Shown: positions 35,638 through 44,849 of the stretch, one piece after another | Numbering within the stretch: the first letter of the stretch is position 1 | How the letters are laid out: every line of letters starts with the position of its first letter | Assembly: GCF_028473665.1 (NCBI RefSeq) | Contig: NZ_CP098774.1 | Span: 2,728,001-2,792,000, forward strand | Length of the DNA: 64,000 nucleotides | Source: Sphingomonas sp. QA11 | GTDB lineage: Bacteria; Pseudomonadota; Alphaproteobacteria; Sphingomonadales; Sphingomonadaceae | Direction of reading: 5' to 3' | The notes under the pieces: generated by a model | What the model was told of the DNA's origin: nothing | Database searches by the model: none | What the model saw: the letters and a program-made list of their open reading frames with translations, nothing else | Made by a program: the position numbers and the translations under genes

Positions 35638-35665
35638 GGGCCGGACGAATAGTCTGGCCCTTTTT
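35638..35665 (+). terminator. rho-independent terminator
   Basis: The stem GGGCCGGAC (35638-35646) pairs with GTCTGGCCC (35652-35660) with one G-U pair and a 5-nt loop. TTTTT follows directly (35661-35665). It lies 27 bp past the stop of the FecR-like gene. Confidence 0.88.
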
Positions 35666-35888
35666 CGTATGCGTTGTGATGTCGCCGTAAGTCGCGAAAT
35701 AGCTGGCGGGTTCGCACGAATGCAAATTGGCACTCCCGCGCGGGTCCGCTGCGGGACCACCGTCAGCCCATCGACGCCACGCCCCCGTCCGGGCAGGGAC
35801 TCGCACGCTTAGAGCTCATGTCTACCCACAACAGCTTGCCAAGCAGGCCACCTCTTCCTAGGCCCGAAGCCGGGGAGCAAATGATCTG

Positions 35889-36887
35889 ATGCGTATTCTT
35901 GTGACCGGCGTGGCTGGCTTCATCGGCTATCATGTGGCCAGGCGCCTAATCGCGGACGGCGACACTGTCATCGGTATCGACAACCTCAACGACTATTACA
36001 GCGTTGCGCTGAAGGAAGCTCGCCTCGCTGCCCTGACCGACCAGGATCGCGACCGTTTCCAGTTCGCCCGGGTAGATTTCTCCGACCAGAAGAGCCTGGA
36101 CGACGCCTTGTCCGAGGCCCGATTCGATCGGATCGTCCATCTCGGCGCTCAAGCTGGCGTGCGCTATTCCATCGAGAATCCCCGCGCCTACGCCTCCTCG
36201 AATATCGCCGGGCATCTCAACATCCTGGAACTCGCCCGGGACCGTCGGACCGAGCATCTCGTCTATGCATCCTCTTCATCGGTCTATGGTGCCAATACGA
36301 CTCTCCCTTTTCGGGTCGAAGACCGTGTCGACCATCCACTCTCCTTCTACGCCGCCACGAAGAAGGCGAACGAGTTGATGAGCGAAACCTACGCACATCT
36401 CTATCGACTGCCGCTGACGGGACTTCGCTTCTTCACCGTCTACGGCCCGTGGGGCCGGCCTGACATGGCGATGTGGCTGTTCACCAAGGCGATCCTCGCC
36501 GGGGAACCGATTCGCGTGTTCAACGGTGGCGACATGCGACGCGACTTCACCTTTATCGACGATGTCGTGGCGGGCGTGGTGGCCTGCGTGCGCAAGCCAC
36601 CTGTCGATGACGGTTCGATCAAGGCGGGCGGCAGCGTCGCGCCGCACGCAATCTATAATATCGGCAACCATCGCGCCGAGGAGCTCGGCCGCCTGATCTC
36701 CCTCATCGAGGCGGCGTGCGGCCGCGAAGCGATCAAGATCATGGAACCGATGCAACCTGGCGACGTCCACGCGACCTATGCCGATATCAGCGCGATCCAG
36801 CGCGATATCGGCTTCGAGCCATCAACGGCGCTCGACGTCGGCGTGCCGTTGTTCGTGGAGTGGTATCGCGACTATCACGGCGTTTGA
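35889..36887 (+). CDS. UDP-glucuronate 4-epimerase
   Basis: 332-residue SDR interconverting UDP-GlcA and UDP-GalA. NAD motif GVAGFIGYHVARRL near 7-20, then GIDNLNDYYSVALKEARL, the hallmark of this clade (NDYY..LK..R). IVHLGAQAGVRYSIENPRAY also separates it from UDP-Glc 4-epimerases. Catalytic SSSSVYG and YAATK. Substrate-side FFTVYGPWGRPDMA and RDFTFIDDVVAGV. The ribosome site (GGGGAG) is 9 bp before the ATG. Converges on galU with a 19-bp gap. Supplies galacturonic acid to the EPS (inference). Confidence 0.94.
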   Translation: MRILVTGVAGFIGYHVARRLIADGDTVIGIDNLNDYYSVALKEARLAALTDQDRDRFQFARVDFSDQKSLDDALSEARFDRIVHLGAQAGVRYSIENPRAYASSNIAGHLNILELARDRRTEHLVYASSSSVYGANTTLPFRVEDRVDHPLSFYAATKKANELMSETYAHLYRLPLTGLRFFTVYGPWGRPDMAMWLFTKAILAGEPIRVFNGGDMRRDFTFIDDVVAGVVACVRKPPVDDGSIKAGGSVAPHAIYNIGNHRAEELGRLISLIEAACGREAIKIMEPMQPGDVHATYADISAIQRDIGFEPSTALDVGVPLFVEWYRDYHGV

Positions 36888-36906
36888 CGACCGCTGACCG
36901 CCGGTC

Positions 36907-37776
36907 TCAGCGCAACAGGTCGATCGCGAAGGCCCGTACCGACGGCCCGATATCCTCACGGCCGATGGCAAGTGCCAGGTTGGCCTGAATATAGCCCGCC
37001 TTGTCACCGCAATCGTAGCGGCGACCATCGAAGGTCAGGCCATGAAATGCCTGATCGCCGATCATCCGCGCCATCGCGTCGGTGAGTTGGATCTCGCCCC
37101 CTGCGCCCTTCTCCTGGGTTTCGAGCACGCGCATCACTTCCGGCTGGAGGATATAGCGGCCGATCACTGACAGGTTGGACGGTGCGGTACCTGGCTTGGG
37201 TTTCTCGACCAGGCCCCTGACCTGGGTGAGCGCCCCGTCCCGCGCACCCGGCGTGATCACGCCGTACATATGGGTCTGGTCTTCCGGCACTTCCTGTGCG
37301 CAGATCATGTTGCCGCCGACTTGCATATAGGCATCGACCATCTGCTTCAGGCAGCCGGGCTTCCCGACCATGAAATCATCGGCGAGCAGCACCGCGAACG
37401 GCTCGTCACCGACGATGTCGCGCGCGCACCATACGGCGTGGCCAAGGCCCATCGGTTCCTGCTGCCGCACATAGGCGACAGCGCCCGGCTTCAGACGGGT
37501 CTGGTGCAGCAACTCCATCGACTTGCCGCGATGCGCCATCGTCGTCTCGAGTTCATAGGCGATGTCGAAATGGTCCTCGATCGCCGACTTGCCGCGACCG
37601 GTGACGAAGATCATCTGTTCGATGCCCGCCTCAAGCGCCTCGTCGACCGCATATTGGATCAGAGGACGATCGACGACCGGCAGCATCTCCTTGGGCAGCG
37701 CCTTGGTCGCGGGCAGGAAACGCGTACCCAAGCCACCCACGGGGAATACGGCCTTGCGTAGCGGCTTGATCGGCAT
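36907..37776 (-). CDS. galU: UTP-glucose-1-phosphate uridylyltransferase
   Basis: Makes UDP-glucose, the root of UDP-Glc, UDP-GlcA, UDP-GalA and UDP-Xyl here. 289 residues from the ATG at 37776 (an upstream ATG at 37860 would add 28 non-conserved residues). KAVFPVGGLGTRFLPATKALPKEMLPVVDRPLIQYAVDEA holds the nucleotide-binding loop. GRGKSAIEDHFD, QQEPMGLGHAVWCA, LADDFM and LVEKP follow in the standard order. RYDCGDKAGYIQANL is near the C-terminus. Family length. Confidence 0.96.
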   Translation of the reverse strand: MPIKPLRKAVFPVGGLGTRFLPATKALPKEMLPVVDRPLIQYAVDEALEAGIEQMIFVTGRGKSAIEDHFDIAYELETTMAHRGKSMELLHQTRLKPGAVAYVRQQEPMGLGHAVWCARDIVGDEPFAVLLADDFMVGKPGCLKQMVDAYMQVGGNMICAQEVPEDQTHMYGVITPGARDGALTQVRGLVEKPKPGTAPSNLSVIGRYILQPEVMRVLETQEKGAGGEIQLTDAMARMIGDQAFHGLTFDGRRYDCGDKAGYIQANLALAIGREDIGPSVRAFAIDLLR

Positions 37777-37894
37777 CCTGTCTCTCTTCTCAAGCTGGAA
37801 ACAACGGTGTCGCACTGAAGGATTCAGTGCCCGTCCGCCCCTAGTCGGCGCCCATGCCAAAGGGAAGTGTCGACATTCTCATCAAAGCACCGAC

Positions 37895-38980
37895 TCACCT
37901 GCCGCCGGTGATGAATCGAAGGAAGCCAGGTACCGTCTTCAACAGCAGCCAATAAGCCGAGAGAGCCATTCCGATCACCAGGATGGGCAGCAGCGCATAA
38001 ACGGTCAGCACGGACTGAGCGGTCAAGGGCAGCATCCGGAATGCCAGCTTCTTGCCGACCGTAACCAGCGGCTCGTGAACGGCGAACACGAAGAACGACG
38101 TTGCCCCGAGCCGGACAAGCACATCGCGCCGACGTTCGGACTCGGCCATCCACCGGCTCGCCTTCAACACCAGCACCACGCCGATCGCGACGGCAGGCCG
38201 GAGCAGGTAATTCGTCCACTCCCCACCATGCCTCGTCGCGAAAGCGCCGAGCAAGAGCAGGAACAATGGTGTAATCCACCAGCTCACCCGATCCACGGCA
38301 AACAGAGAGCCACCACGAATCGCGACCATTGCGCCTGCATAGAAGAACAGGACAGGCTCGCCCTCAGGCATGAGGAAGGGCCAGACATAACCCAGCCAGA
38401 GAACGGCCAGCAAAGCCAGCATCGGCCATGCCAGATAACGTACGGCTGCCCAGATCAGCGGCGACACCAGGACGAGCAGCATCAGATCCCGGATGAACCA
38501 GAACTGATAGGCGATCGGATAACGCGTCAGGCCGACCACCGCATCGACCATCTGAAAGATCGACATGTCACGGAAGGCCAGATTCTGACTGTTGAAGAAG
38601 GGCGCCAGAACAGGAACCGATTGAGCGACCGCGACCAGCGCGAACAGCGCGAGGTTCCAGAAAAGAAAGGGAATCAGCAGACTGTGTATCCGCGCCCGCA
38701 GCTTGGTGCGGTATGCGGCGAGGGAGAAGCGAACGCCCCGAAAGAACAGGAAGCCCGACATCAGGAAAAAGAGCGGTACCGCTACTCGCGCGATCGACCC
38801 GGTGACGGTCTGGACGGTCGCCACGATTCGGGCGTCAGTCAGGGCACGAGCACCGTCGGCGAAGTTGGCGGTGAAACCGCAGGCGTGGAGATAGACGATC
38901 AGGACGATCAACGGGAACCGCAGGACATCCAGCCTGGCGAGATGCCCGTCCCCAACAGTGCCGCTCGATTGTTCCCCCAT
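37895..38980 (-). CDS. acyltransferase family 3 (OpgC/fucose O-acetylase-like)
   Basis: 361 residues from the ATG at 38980. About ten TM segments. The N-terminus LARLDVLRFPLIVLIVYLHACGF has the conserved Arg and His, then VAVPLFFLMSGFLFF. FWFIRDLMLLVLVSPLIW is mid-protein and SFFVFAVHEPLVTVGKKL near the end. This pattern fits membrane acyltransferases of the acyltransferase_3 fold. It adjoins galU at the edge of the EPS locus, so a polysaccharide acceptor is plausible. It is distinct from the gene at 3815. Confidence 0.83.
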   Translation of the reverse strand: MGEQSSGTVGDGHLARLDVLRFPLIVLIVYLHACGFTANFADGARALTDARIVATVQTVTGSIARVAVPLFFLMSGFLFFRGVRFSLAAYRTKLRARIHSLLIPFLFWNLALFALVAVAQSVPVLAPFFNSQNLAFRDMSIFQMVDAVVGLTRYPIAYQFWFIRDLMLLVLVSPLIWAAVRYLAWPMLALLAVLWLGYVWPFLMPEGEPVLFFYAGAMVAIRGGSLFAVDRVSWWITPLFLLLLGAFATRHGGEWTNYLLRPAVAIGVVLVLKASRWMAESERRRDVLVRLGATSFFVFAVHEPLVTVGKKLAFRMLPLTAQSVLTVYALLPILVIGMALSAYWLLLKTVPGFLRFITGGR

Positions 38981-39024
38981 AAGCCAGGCCCTAGCATGCC
39001 GCCAGCGAGGGAGGAAGACGCGCT

Positions 39025-39144
39025 TCAGCCCTTGATCCACCATCTCAGCAGAGTCGCCACGATGCCGAGCGCAACGACACTGGCGGCCCAGATCCCTGCC
39101 ATCCACGCGAGCCGTTTCCACAGAGGGGCGGTGTCTGCCTGCAT
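39025..39144 (-). CDS. DUF2474 small subunit of bd-type oxidase
   Basis: A 39-residue protein, too short for most gene finders. MQADTAPLWKRLAWMAGIW leads into a single TM helix ending LLRWWIKG. Its ATG overlaps the cydB stop as TGATG, so it is coupled to the oxidase. Small proteins of this kind (CydX-like; DUF2474 in CIO-type operons) stabilise the oxidase. Assignment rests on position, size and the W-K-R...TM pattern. Confidence 0.82.
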   Translation of the reverse strand: MQADTAPLWKRLAWMAGIWAASVVALGIVATLLRWWIKG

Positions 39145-40151
39145 CAATGATAGCCGTGCGCACCAACTTTGCCGCGGAACACCCAATAGGCCCAGCCGGT
39201 ATAACCGAGGATCAGCGGCAGCATCACACCCGCCCCGATCAGCATGAAGACCTGCGACGATTCGGGTGCCGCCGCGTCCCAGATCGTTAGCTGAGCAGGC
39301 ACGATATAGGGATACATGCTGATGCCCAGCCCGACGAAGCACAGCGCGAACAGCGCAAGCACCAGAAGGAACGGCGCTGACTGAGCTCCACGGCCCAGCG
39401 CGCGCCAGAACATCCAGCCGAGGAGCGCAACCAGGACCGGCACCGGCGCCGTCAACAGGATGCCCGGCATGGTCAGCCAGCGCGTGTAATAGTCATGGGC
39501 CAGGAATGGCGTCGCGGCGCTCACCGCGGCGATGGCGATCAGCGTGATCACCCCGTAGCGCCGCGCGAGTCGATAGGCCTGCTTCTGGGCCTGCCCTTCG
39601 GTCTTCGCGATGAGCCAGCAGCTCCCCAGCAGAGCATAGGCCGCGAGCACGCTGGCGCCGGTCAACAGGCTGAACGGCGTCAGCCAGTCGAGCCAGGCAC
39701 CCCCATAGCCGCGCCCGGTTATCTTCACGCCCTGCAGCAGCGCGCCGAGAATGACGCCCTGCGCCAACGCCGCGACGATCGACCCCGCAGTGAAACCGAA
39801 GTCCCAGAAAGCCCGATGCCGAGGATCGCGCCAGCGGAATTCGAAGGCGACGCCGCGGAACACCAGCCCGAGCAGCATGGCGATGATCGGCGGATAGAAA
39901 GCCGGCATCAGCACCGCGAAGGCAAGTGGAAAGGCAGCCATCAACCCTCCCCCGCCGAGCACCAGCCAGGTTTCATTGCCGTCCCACACCGGCGCGATTG
40001 CGTTCATCGCCACATCGCGCTCCTCCCCGACGCCGAACGCCGGGAAGATGATGCCGATGCCGAGGTCGAAGCCGTCGAGGACGACATAGGCGAACACGGC
40101 GAAAGCAATCAGGAAGGCCCAGATCATCGCCAGATCGTAATTATAGGTCAT
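39144..40151 (-). CDS. cydB: cytochrome bd-type (CIO-like) ubiquinol oxidase subunit II
   Basis: 335-residue membrane subunit pairing with CydA. The N-terminus has FAYVVLDGFDLGIGIIFPAFG, the family's best-conserved stretch. PVWDGNETWLVLGGGGLMAAFPLAFAVLMPAFYPP and RGVAFEFRWRD follow. About eight TM helices. It starts inside the last codons of cydA (4-bp overlap) and its stop overlaps the DUF2474 start. Terminal oxidase of the respiratory chain in the inner membrane. Confidence 0.94.
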   Translation of the reverse strand: MTYNYDLAMIWAFLIAFAVFAYVVLDGFDLGIGIIFPAFGVGEERDVAMNAIAPVWDGNETWLVLGGGGLMAAFPLAFAVLMPAFYPPIIAMLLGLVFRGVAFEFRWRDPRHRAFWDFGFTAGSIVAALAQGVILGALLQGVKITGRGYGGAWLDWLTPFSLLTGASVLAAYALLGSCWLIAKTEGQAQKQAYRLARRYGVITLIAIAAVSAATPFLAHDYYTRWLTMPGILLTAPVPVLVALLGWMFWRALGRGAQSAPFLLVLALFALCFVGLGISMYPYIVPAQLTIWDAAAPESSQVFMLIGAGVMLPLILGYTGWAYWVFRGKVGAHGYH

Positions 40152-41557
40152 GACGCCCTCCCCGTCACATCTTGCGCCGGCGCCGGGGCGATGCCGGCGG
40201 TGCGGATCGGGGCATTGCCGAGTTCGGGCTCGCCCGGTTCCACGCCCTTGTCGATCAGCTTCAGGATGTACCAGGCACCGATCCCGAACACCGCGAAATA
40301 GACCAGCACAAAGGCAATCAGCGACGCGCCCACCGCCGGCGCCGCCAGTGGCGAGGCACTATGCGCCGTGCGGAGCAGGCCATAGACGGTCCAGGGCTGC
40401 CGTCCGACCTCGGTGGTGACCCAGCCGGCGATCACGGCGACGAAGCCGGCCGGCCCCATGAGAACCCCGGCACGGTGCAGCCAGCGCCAGTCATAGAGCT
40501 TGCCCCGCCAACGCGCGACGAGGCTCCACAGCCCGAGCCCGAAGATCGCGAAGCCCAGGCCCACCATGATCCGGAACGACCAGAACACGATGCCGACCGG
40601 CGGCTGCCGGTCCTCGGGGATGGTATCGAGCCCGGCCAGCGGCGCATTCAGATCGTGCTTCAGGATCAGCGACGACGCCTTTGGAATCTCGACCGCATAG
40701 TCGATCCGTTTCTCCTTCGAATTCGGGATGCCGAACAGGATCAGCGGCGCGCCGTTCGGATGACTGTTATAATGTCCTTCCATCGCCATGACCTTGGCCG
40801 GCTGGTGCTCAAGCGTGTTCAGGCCATGCGCGTCCCCCGCCGCGATTTGAATCGGGGCGACGAGCGCGGCCATCCACATCGCCATCGAGAAGATCTTCCG
40901 CGCATGCGGATCGCTGCTGTCCTTCAGCAGGTGCCACGCCCCGGTGGCACCGACGACGAGCGAGGTCGTCAGATAGGCGGCGATCACTGTGTGGACGAGG
41001 CGATAGGGGAAGCTGGGATTGAAGATCACCGCCGCCCAGGACCCAGCCATGACGAACTGGCCCTGCGCGTTCATCGCATAGCCGGCGGGCGTCTGCATCC
41101 AGCTGTTCGCCGAGAGAATCCAGAAGGCCGAAATGGCGGTGCCGACCGCGACTAGGCAGGTGGCGGCGAAGTGCAGCTTGCGGCCGACCTTTTCCATGCC
41201 AAACAGCATCACCCCGAGAAAGCCAGCCTCGAGGAAGAAGGCGGTCAGCACTTCATACGCCATCAGCGGCCCGATCACCGGTCCGGTCTTGTCGGAGAAC
41301 ACCGCCCAGTTCGTGCCGAACTGATAGGACATGACAATGCCCGAGACGACGCCCATCGCGAAGGTGACCGCGAAGATCTTCAGCCAGAAGCGGAAGATGT
41401 CGAGATAGAGCTGCCTGCCGGTCCGCAGCCACAGCCCCTCGAGCACCGCGAGATAGCTCGCCAGCCCGATCGTGAAGGCCGGGAAGATGAAATGGAAACT
41501 GACGGTGAAGGCGAACTGAGCGCGGGCCAGGATGATCGGATCGACAGCGTCGAACAT
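40148..41557 (-). CDS. cydA: cytochrome bd-type (CIO-like) ubiquinol oxidase subunit I
   Basis: 469 residues, shorter than E. coli CydA and matching the short-Q-loop, cyanide-insensitive group. Heme-ligand regions visible: FTVSFHFIFPAFTIGLA (His for high-spin heme), YRLVHTVIAAYL (His for b558) and FWSFRIMVGLGF (Met for b558). GWVTTEVGRQPWTVYGLLRT is the family signature. Oxidises ubiquinol and reduces oxygen without pumping protons. First gene of the three-gene operon. RBS GGGGGAAAC lies before the ATG. Confidence 0.95.
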   Translation of the reverse strand: MFDAVDPIILARAQFAFTVSFHFIFPAFTIGLASYLAVLEGLWLRTGRQLYLDIFRFWLKIFAVTFAMGVVSGIVMSYQFGTNWAVFSDKTGPVIGPLMAYEVLTAFFLEAGFLGVMLFGMEKVGRKLHFAATCLVAVGTAISAFWILSANSWMQTPAGYAMNAQGQFVMAGSWAAVIFNPSFPYRLVHTVIAAYLTTSLVVGATGAWHLLKDSSDPHARKIFSMAMWMAALVAPIQIAAGDAHGLNTLEHQPAKVMAMEGHYNSHPNGAPLILFGIPNSKEKRIDYAVEIPKASSLILKHDLNAPLAGLDTIPEDRQPPVGIVFWSFRIMVGLGFAIFGLGLWSLVARWRGKLYDWRWLHRAGVLMGPAGFVAVIAGWVTTEVGRQPWTVYGLLRTAHSASPLAAPAVGASLIAFVLVYFAVFGIGAWYILKLIDKGVEPGEPELGNAPIRTAGIAPAPAQDVTGRAS

Positions 41558-41676
41558 GGGTGTTTCCCCCTCGTTCGAGCAGTTTGCGCCTGCCCGCGCC
41601 GGGGCGCAAGTGTAACCGATGCAGCTAGCCGGTCACGCCGGACACGCCGCCGCACCTCTTGCGGGGTGCGCCACCG

Positions 41677-42300
41677 TTACTTCTTCGGTGCAGCCTCCGC
41701 CGGCTTCGGTGCAGTTCCTGCCGGCGAGGCGCCAGCGCCCGGAGGCATCGCACCCTGCATCTGCTGCCGCATCTGCATCTGGCGGATCACTGCCTCGGGC
41801 AGGAAATCGAGCAGTTCAACGTCGAACACCAGCACCGAATTGGCCGGGATGGGACCCGTCGCCTTGTCGCCATAGCCGAGGCTCGGCTTGATCCAGAAGC
41901 GATACTTCGAGCCCTTGGGCATCTGCTTCAGCGCCTCGGAGAAGCCGGGAACGACCTCGTTCACCTTCATCGGCGTCGGCTGCTGCGACTTGTCGAACGT
42001 GGTGCCGTCCGTCAGCTTGCCCTCGTAATTGACCAGGGCGACGTCAGCGTCAGTCGGCTTCGGACCACCCTTGCCCGGCGTGACGATCTTGTACTGCAGG
42101 CCCGAAGGCGTCTCGACCACGGCCTTGTCGCTGCGGTTCTTCTTGAGGAAAACCACCACCGGATCGTTCTGCACCTTCCACCAGGCCATGCCCTGGATCG
42201 CGCCGAGGGTGGCCAGCACGCCCAGGACGATGCCGAGCACGACATAAAGGATCGGCTTGGTGTCGAAAGGCTTCTTGGCGGTCGGCGGAATGGTGGCCAT
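41677..42300 (-). CDS. FKBP-type peptidyl-prolyl isomerase, membrane-anchored (paralogue A)
   Basis: 207 residues. A basic N-terminus and one TM helix (ILYVVLGIVLGVLATLGAI) anchor it with the FKBP domain in the periplasm. The FKBP core runs from SGLQYKIVTPGKGGPKPT through YEGKLTDGTTFDKSQQPTPM, VVPGFSEALKQMPKGSKYRFWIKPSLGYG to LVFDVELLDF. The C-terminal tail is Met/Gln-rich, then Ala/Pro/Lys-rich. A paralogue lies 64 bp upstream in the same direction. Probably an envelope folding factor. Confidence 0.92.
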   Translation of the reverse strand: MATIPPTAKKPFDTKPILYVVLGIVLGVLATLGAIQGMAWWKVQNDPVVVFLKKNRSDKAVVETPSGLQYKIVTPGKGGPKPTDADVALVNYEGKLTDGTTFDKSQQPTPMKVNEVVPGFSEALKQMPKGSKYRFWIKPSLGYGDKATGPIPANSVLVFDVELLDFLPEAVIRQMQMRQQMQGAMPPGAGASPAGTAPKPAEAAPKK

Positions 42301-42364
42301 CGGAAATGTTCCTAAGCGCCGCGGCGCGGCAGGCCGCGCGGCAGCTGGAAAGGGGATCGGCGGA

Positions 42365-42964
42365 TCAACGCGACGGCGGCGGACCGCCCTGGGGCATTTG
42401 CTGCTGCATCATCTGCTGCTGCATCATCTGCTGGCGATAGACAGCTTCGGGAATGAAGCCGAGCATGTCGACGTCGAAGACAAGGATCGAGCCGTTCGGG
42501 ATCTTGGCGGGATCGGGCGAATGCTCGCCATAGGCCAGTTCCGGCTTGAGCCAAACCCGATACTTGGCATCCTTCGGCATCAGCTTCAACGCCTCAACGA
42601 ACCCCGGAATCGCGCCGCCTCCCGAGAGCGGGATGGGAGTCGGCTGCTGCGAGGCATCGAAAATCGTGCCATCGCGCAGCCGGCCGACATACATGACACC
42701 GGCGATATCGCTCTTCGTCGGCAGCGCGCCCTCGCCGGCCTTCAGCACCTTGTATTGCAGACCCGACGCGGTTTCGACCACGCCGGGGCGGCCCTTGTTC
42801 CAGGCGAGGAACTGGGCGTTGGATCCCTTGAGCGCGACGACCTCGGCCGTGCCACGAGTCGCCAGCCAACCGGCAGCAAGCACCACCGCGAGGATGCCGA
42901 TCCACAGATACACCAGAATGCTCCGCTTCGTGGGCTGCAGCGGCACTGCGGTGATCGTGGACAT
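42365..42964 (-). CDS. FKBP-type peptidyl-prolyl isomerase, membrane-anchored (paralogue B)
   Basis: 199 residues with the same plan as its downstream neighbour: an N-terminal TM helix (SILVYLWIGILAVVLAAGWL), then the FKBP domain (SGLQYKVLKAGEGALPT, DGTIFDASQQPTPIPLSGGGAIPGF, KDAKYRVWLKPELAYGEH, ILVFDVDMLGFI). The C-terminus repeats MMQQQ twice before a Pro-rich end. Domain identity with paralogue A is about half by eye, so the duplication is old. The two probably share a transcript. Confidence 0.92.
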   Translation of the reverse strand: MSTITAVPLQPTKRSILVYLWIGILAVVLAAGWLATRGTAEVVALKGSNAQFLAWNKGRPGVVETASGLQYKVLKAGEGALPTKSDIAGVMYVGRLRDGTIFDASQQPTPIPLSGGGAIPGFVEALKLMPKDAKYRVWLKPELAYGEHSPDPAKIPNGSILVFDVDMLGFIPEAVYRQQMMQQQMMQQQMPQGGPPPSR

Positions 42965-43052
42965 CGTCGGGCACCCTTAACCGGCGCCTGAAAGGGCGGC
43001 CGGGATTGAGAAGACAGGAAGCGCGGAAGGTCAGCCCCCCGCGCCGGCGGTT

Positions 43053-43259
43053 TTACCGCGCCCCGTCACGCTCCAGCCGCTTGCGCTCCAGCTTGCGGGC
43101 GCGGCGGACGGCAGCGGCACGCTCGCGGGCGCGCTTCTCGCTTGGCTTCTCGTAATGACGGCGCAGCTTCATCTCGCGATAGACGCCCTCGCGCTGCAGC
43201 TTCTTCTTCAGGGCGCGCAGCGCCTGGTCGACGTTGTTGTCGCGAACGATGATTTGCAT
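43053..43259 (-). CDS. rpsU: 30S ribosomal protein S21
   Basis: 68 residues with the complete S21 signature: [20 protein letters not shown], then [20 protein letters not shown] and a basic Arg/Lys-rich tail. It assists base-pairing of the Shine-Dalgarno region during initiation. Divergent from cysS across 156 bp. Confidence 0.95.
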   Translation of the reverse strand: MQIIVRDNNVDQALRALKKKLQREGVYREMKLRRHYEKPSEKRARERAAAVRRARKLERKRLERDGAR

Positions 43260-43415
43260 AAACCCGCAGGTCTCCGGTCAATAGAAATTGGTCGTCGCAA
43301 ACATGGGTTTGCGCCGTGTGGGAGGGCCCCTATCAGCCGCCATCCGCATTTTCAAGCGAATTGGCACCTGCCCACCGGGTTTGCGGGCGCCCGCCCTCGC
43401 GGCTATGGCCAGCGC

Positions 43416-44849
43416 ATGACCGGCACGCCCCTCACCCTGTACAACAGCCTGACCCGCTCGCTCGAGCCGTTCAAGCCGATCGACCCCACCAATGTGCGAG
43501 TCTATTCGTGCGGGCCGACCGTCTATAATTATGTCCATGTCGGCAATCTGCGCGCCTATGTCTTCACCGACACGCTGAGCCGGGTGCTGACCTGGAAAGG
43601 CTATCCCCTTACCCATGTCATCAACATCACCGATGTCGGCCACCTGACGTCCGATGCGGATGCCGGCGACGACAAGATGGAAGCGGCGGCAAAAGCCAGC
43701 GCCCAGAGCATCTGGGATATCGCCGCGCATTATACCGCCGCGTTCAAGGAAAACATCGCGGACCTCAACATCCGCACGCCGACTCACTTCCCGCTCGCGA
43801 CCGACCACATCCAGGGCATGATCGCCTTTGCCGGGAAGATCGCGCCTGAGCATTGCTACGAGCTTGAGAGCGGGCTCTATTTCGACGTGTCGACCGTGCC
43901 CGATTACGGCCGGCTCGCCCGCGTCGCCGACGACGAGCGTGAAGGCCGGATCGACCCGGTTGCCGGCAAGCGCAACCCGCAGGATTTCGCGATCTGGCGC
44001 AAATCCCCGCCGGGCGAGAACCGGCAGATGGAGTGGGCGTCGCCCTGGGGCCGCGGCGCGCCGGGCTGGCATCTCGAATGCTCCGTGATGAGCCAGCATT
44101 TCCTTGGGCCAAGCTTCGACATTCATACGGGGGGCATCGACCACCGCGAGATCCATCACCCCAACGAGATCGCGCAGAACCAGGCGCATTGCGACTGCGC
44201 CGACACCGGCGCGACGATCTGGATGCACAACAACTTCCTGGTCGAGCGCGAAAAGGGCAAGATGAGCAAGTCGTCGGGCGACTTCACCCGGCTGCAGACG
44301 CTGATCGACGCCGGCATCCACCCCCTCGCCTATCGCCTGATGTGTCTGAGCGCGCATTACCGGAGCGAGCTTGAGTTCAGCTCCGACAACCTCGCCGCCG
44401 CCGCGACCCGGCTGAAGCGGCTGGTGATGACCGCCCAGGCACTCAGCGCGCGCGATGACGGCGCGGAGACCGCCGACGCCTCGCGCTACCTCGACGCGCT
44501 CGATGCGGCGGTATCCGACGACCTAAACACACCCCGCGCCCTGCCAGTGCTCGACGAGATGCTTGGCGACAAGAAGCTGTCGCCCGCAACGCGGCTGAAG
44601 ACGCTGGCGGTTTTCGACGACGTGCTGGGCCTGAAGCTCGCCGCGCTGACTCGGGAAGCACTGCGGGTGAAGCCGGCGGGCACGACGATCTCACCCGAGG
44701 CGATCGACGCCAGGCTGGCCGAGCGCAAGGAAGCGCGGGTGGCAAAGGATTTTGCACGGTCCGACGCGATCCGGGACGAGCTTGCCGCAGCGGGCGTCGA
44801 AGTGATGGACGGCGATCCGCTTGGCTGGGACTGGAAGTCGACGCTGTAG
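43416..44849 (+). CDS. cysS: cysteinyl-tRNA synthetase
   Basis: 477-residue class I synthetase charging tRNA-Cys. The ATG at 43416 was chosen because the region upstream overlaps rpsU and is not family-like. HIGH-type motif CGPTVYNYVHVGNLR, KMSKS motif KGKMSKSSGDF, and zinc ligands in YSCGP, HLECSVMS and GIDHREIHHPNE. The DALR-like C-terminal region ends DPLGWDWKSTL. Family length and complete. Confidence 0.97.
   Translation: MTGTPLTLYNSLTRSLEPFKPIDPTNVRVYSCGPTVYNYVHVGNLRAYVFTDTLSRVLTWKGYPLTHVINITDVGHLTSDADAGDDKMEAAAKASAQSIWDIAAHYTAAFKENIADLNIRTPTHFPLATDHIQGMIAFAGKIAPEHCYELESGLYFDVSTVPDYGRLARVADDEREGRIDPVAGKRNPQDFAIWRKSPPGENRQMEWASPWGRGAPGWHLECSVMSQHFLGPSFDIHTGGIDHREIHHPNEIAQNQAHCDCADTGATIWMHNNFLVEREKGKMSKSSGDFTRLQTLIDAGIHPLAYRLMCLSAHYRSELEFSSDNLAAAATRLKRLVMTAQALSARDDGAETADASRYLDALDAAVSDDLNTPRALPVLDEMLGDKKLSPATRLKTLAVFDDVLGLKLAALTREALRVKPAGTTISPEAIDARLAERKEARVAKDFARSDAIRDELAAAGVEVMDGDPLGWDWKSTL

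Noticed and set aside
37562..39247. 561-codon plus-strand ORF across galU, acyltransferase and cydB
   Set aside because: Crosses three real minus-strand genes and is Gln/His/Arg-rich; a long shadow caused by high GC.
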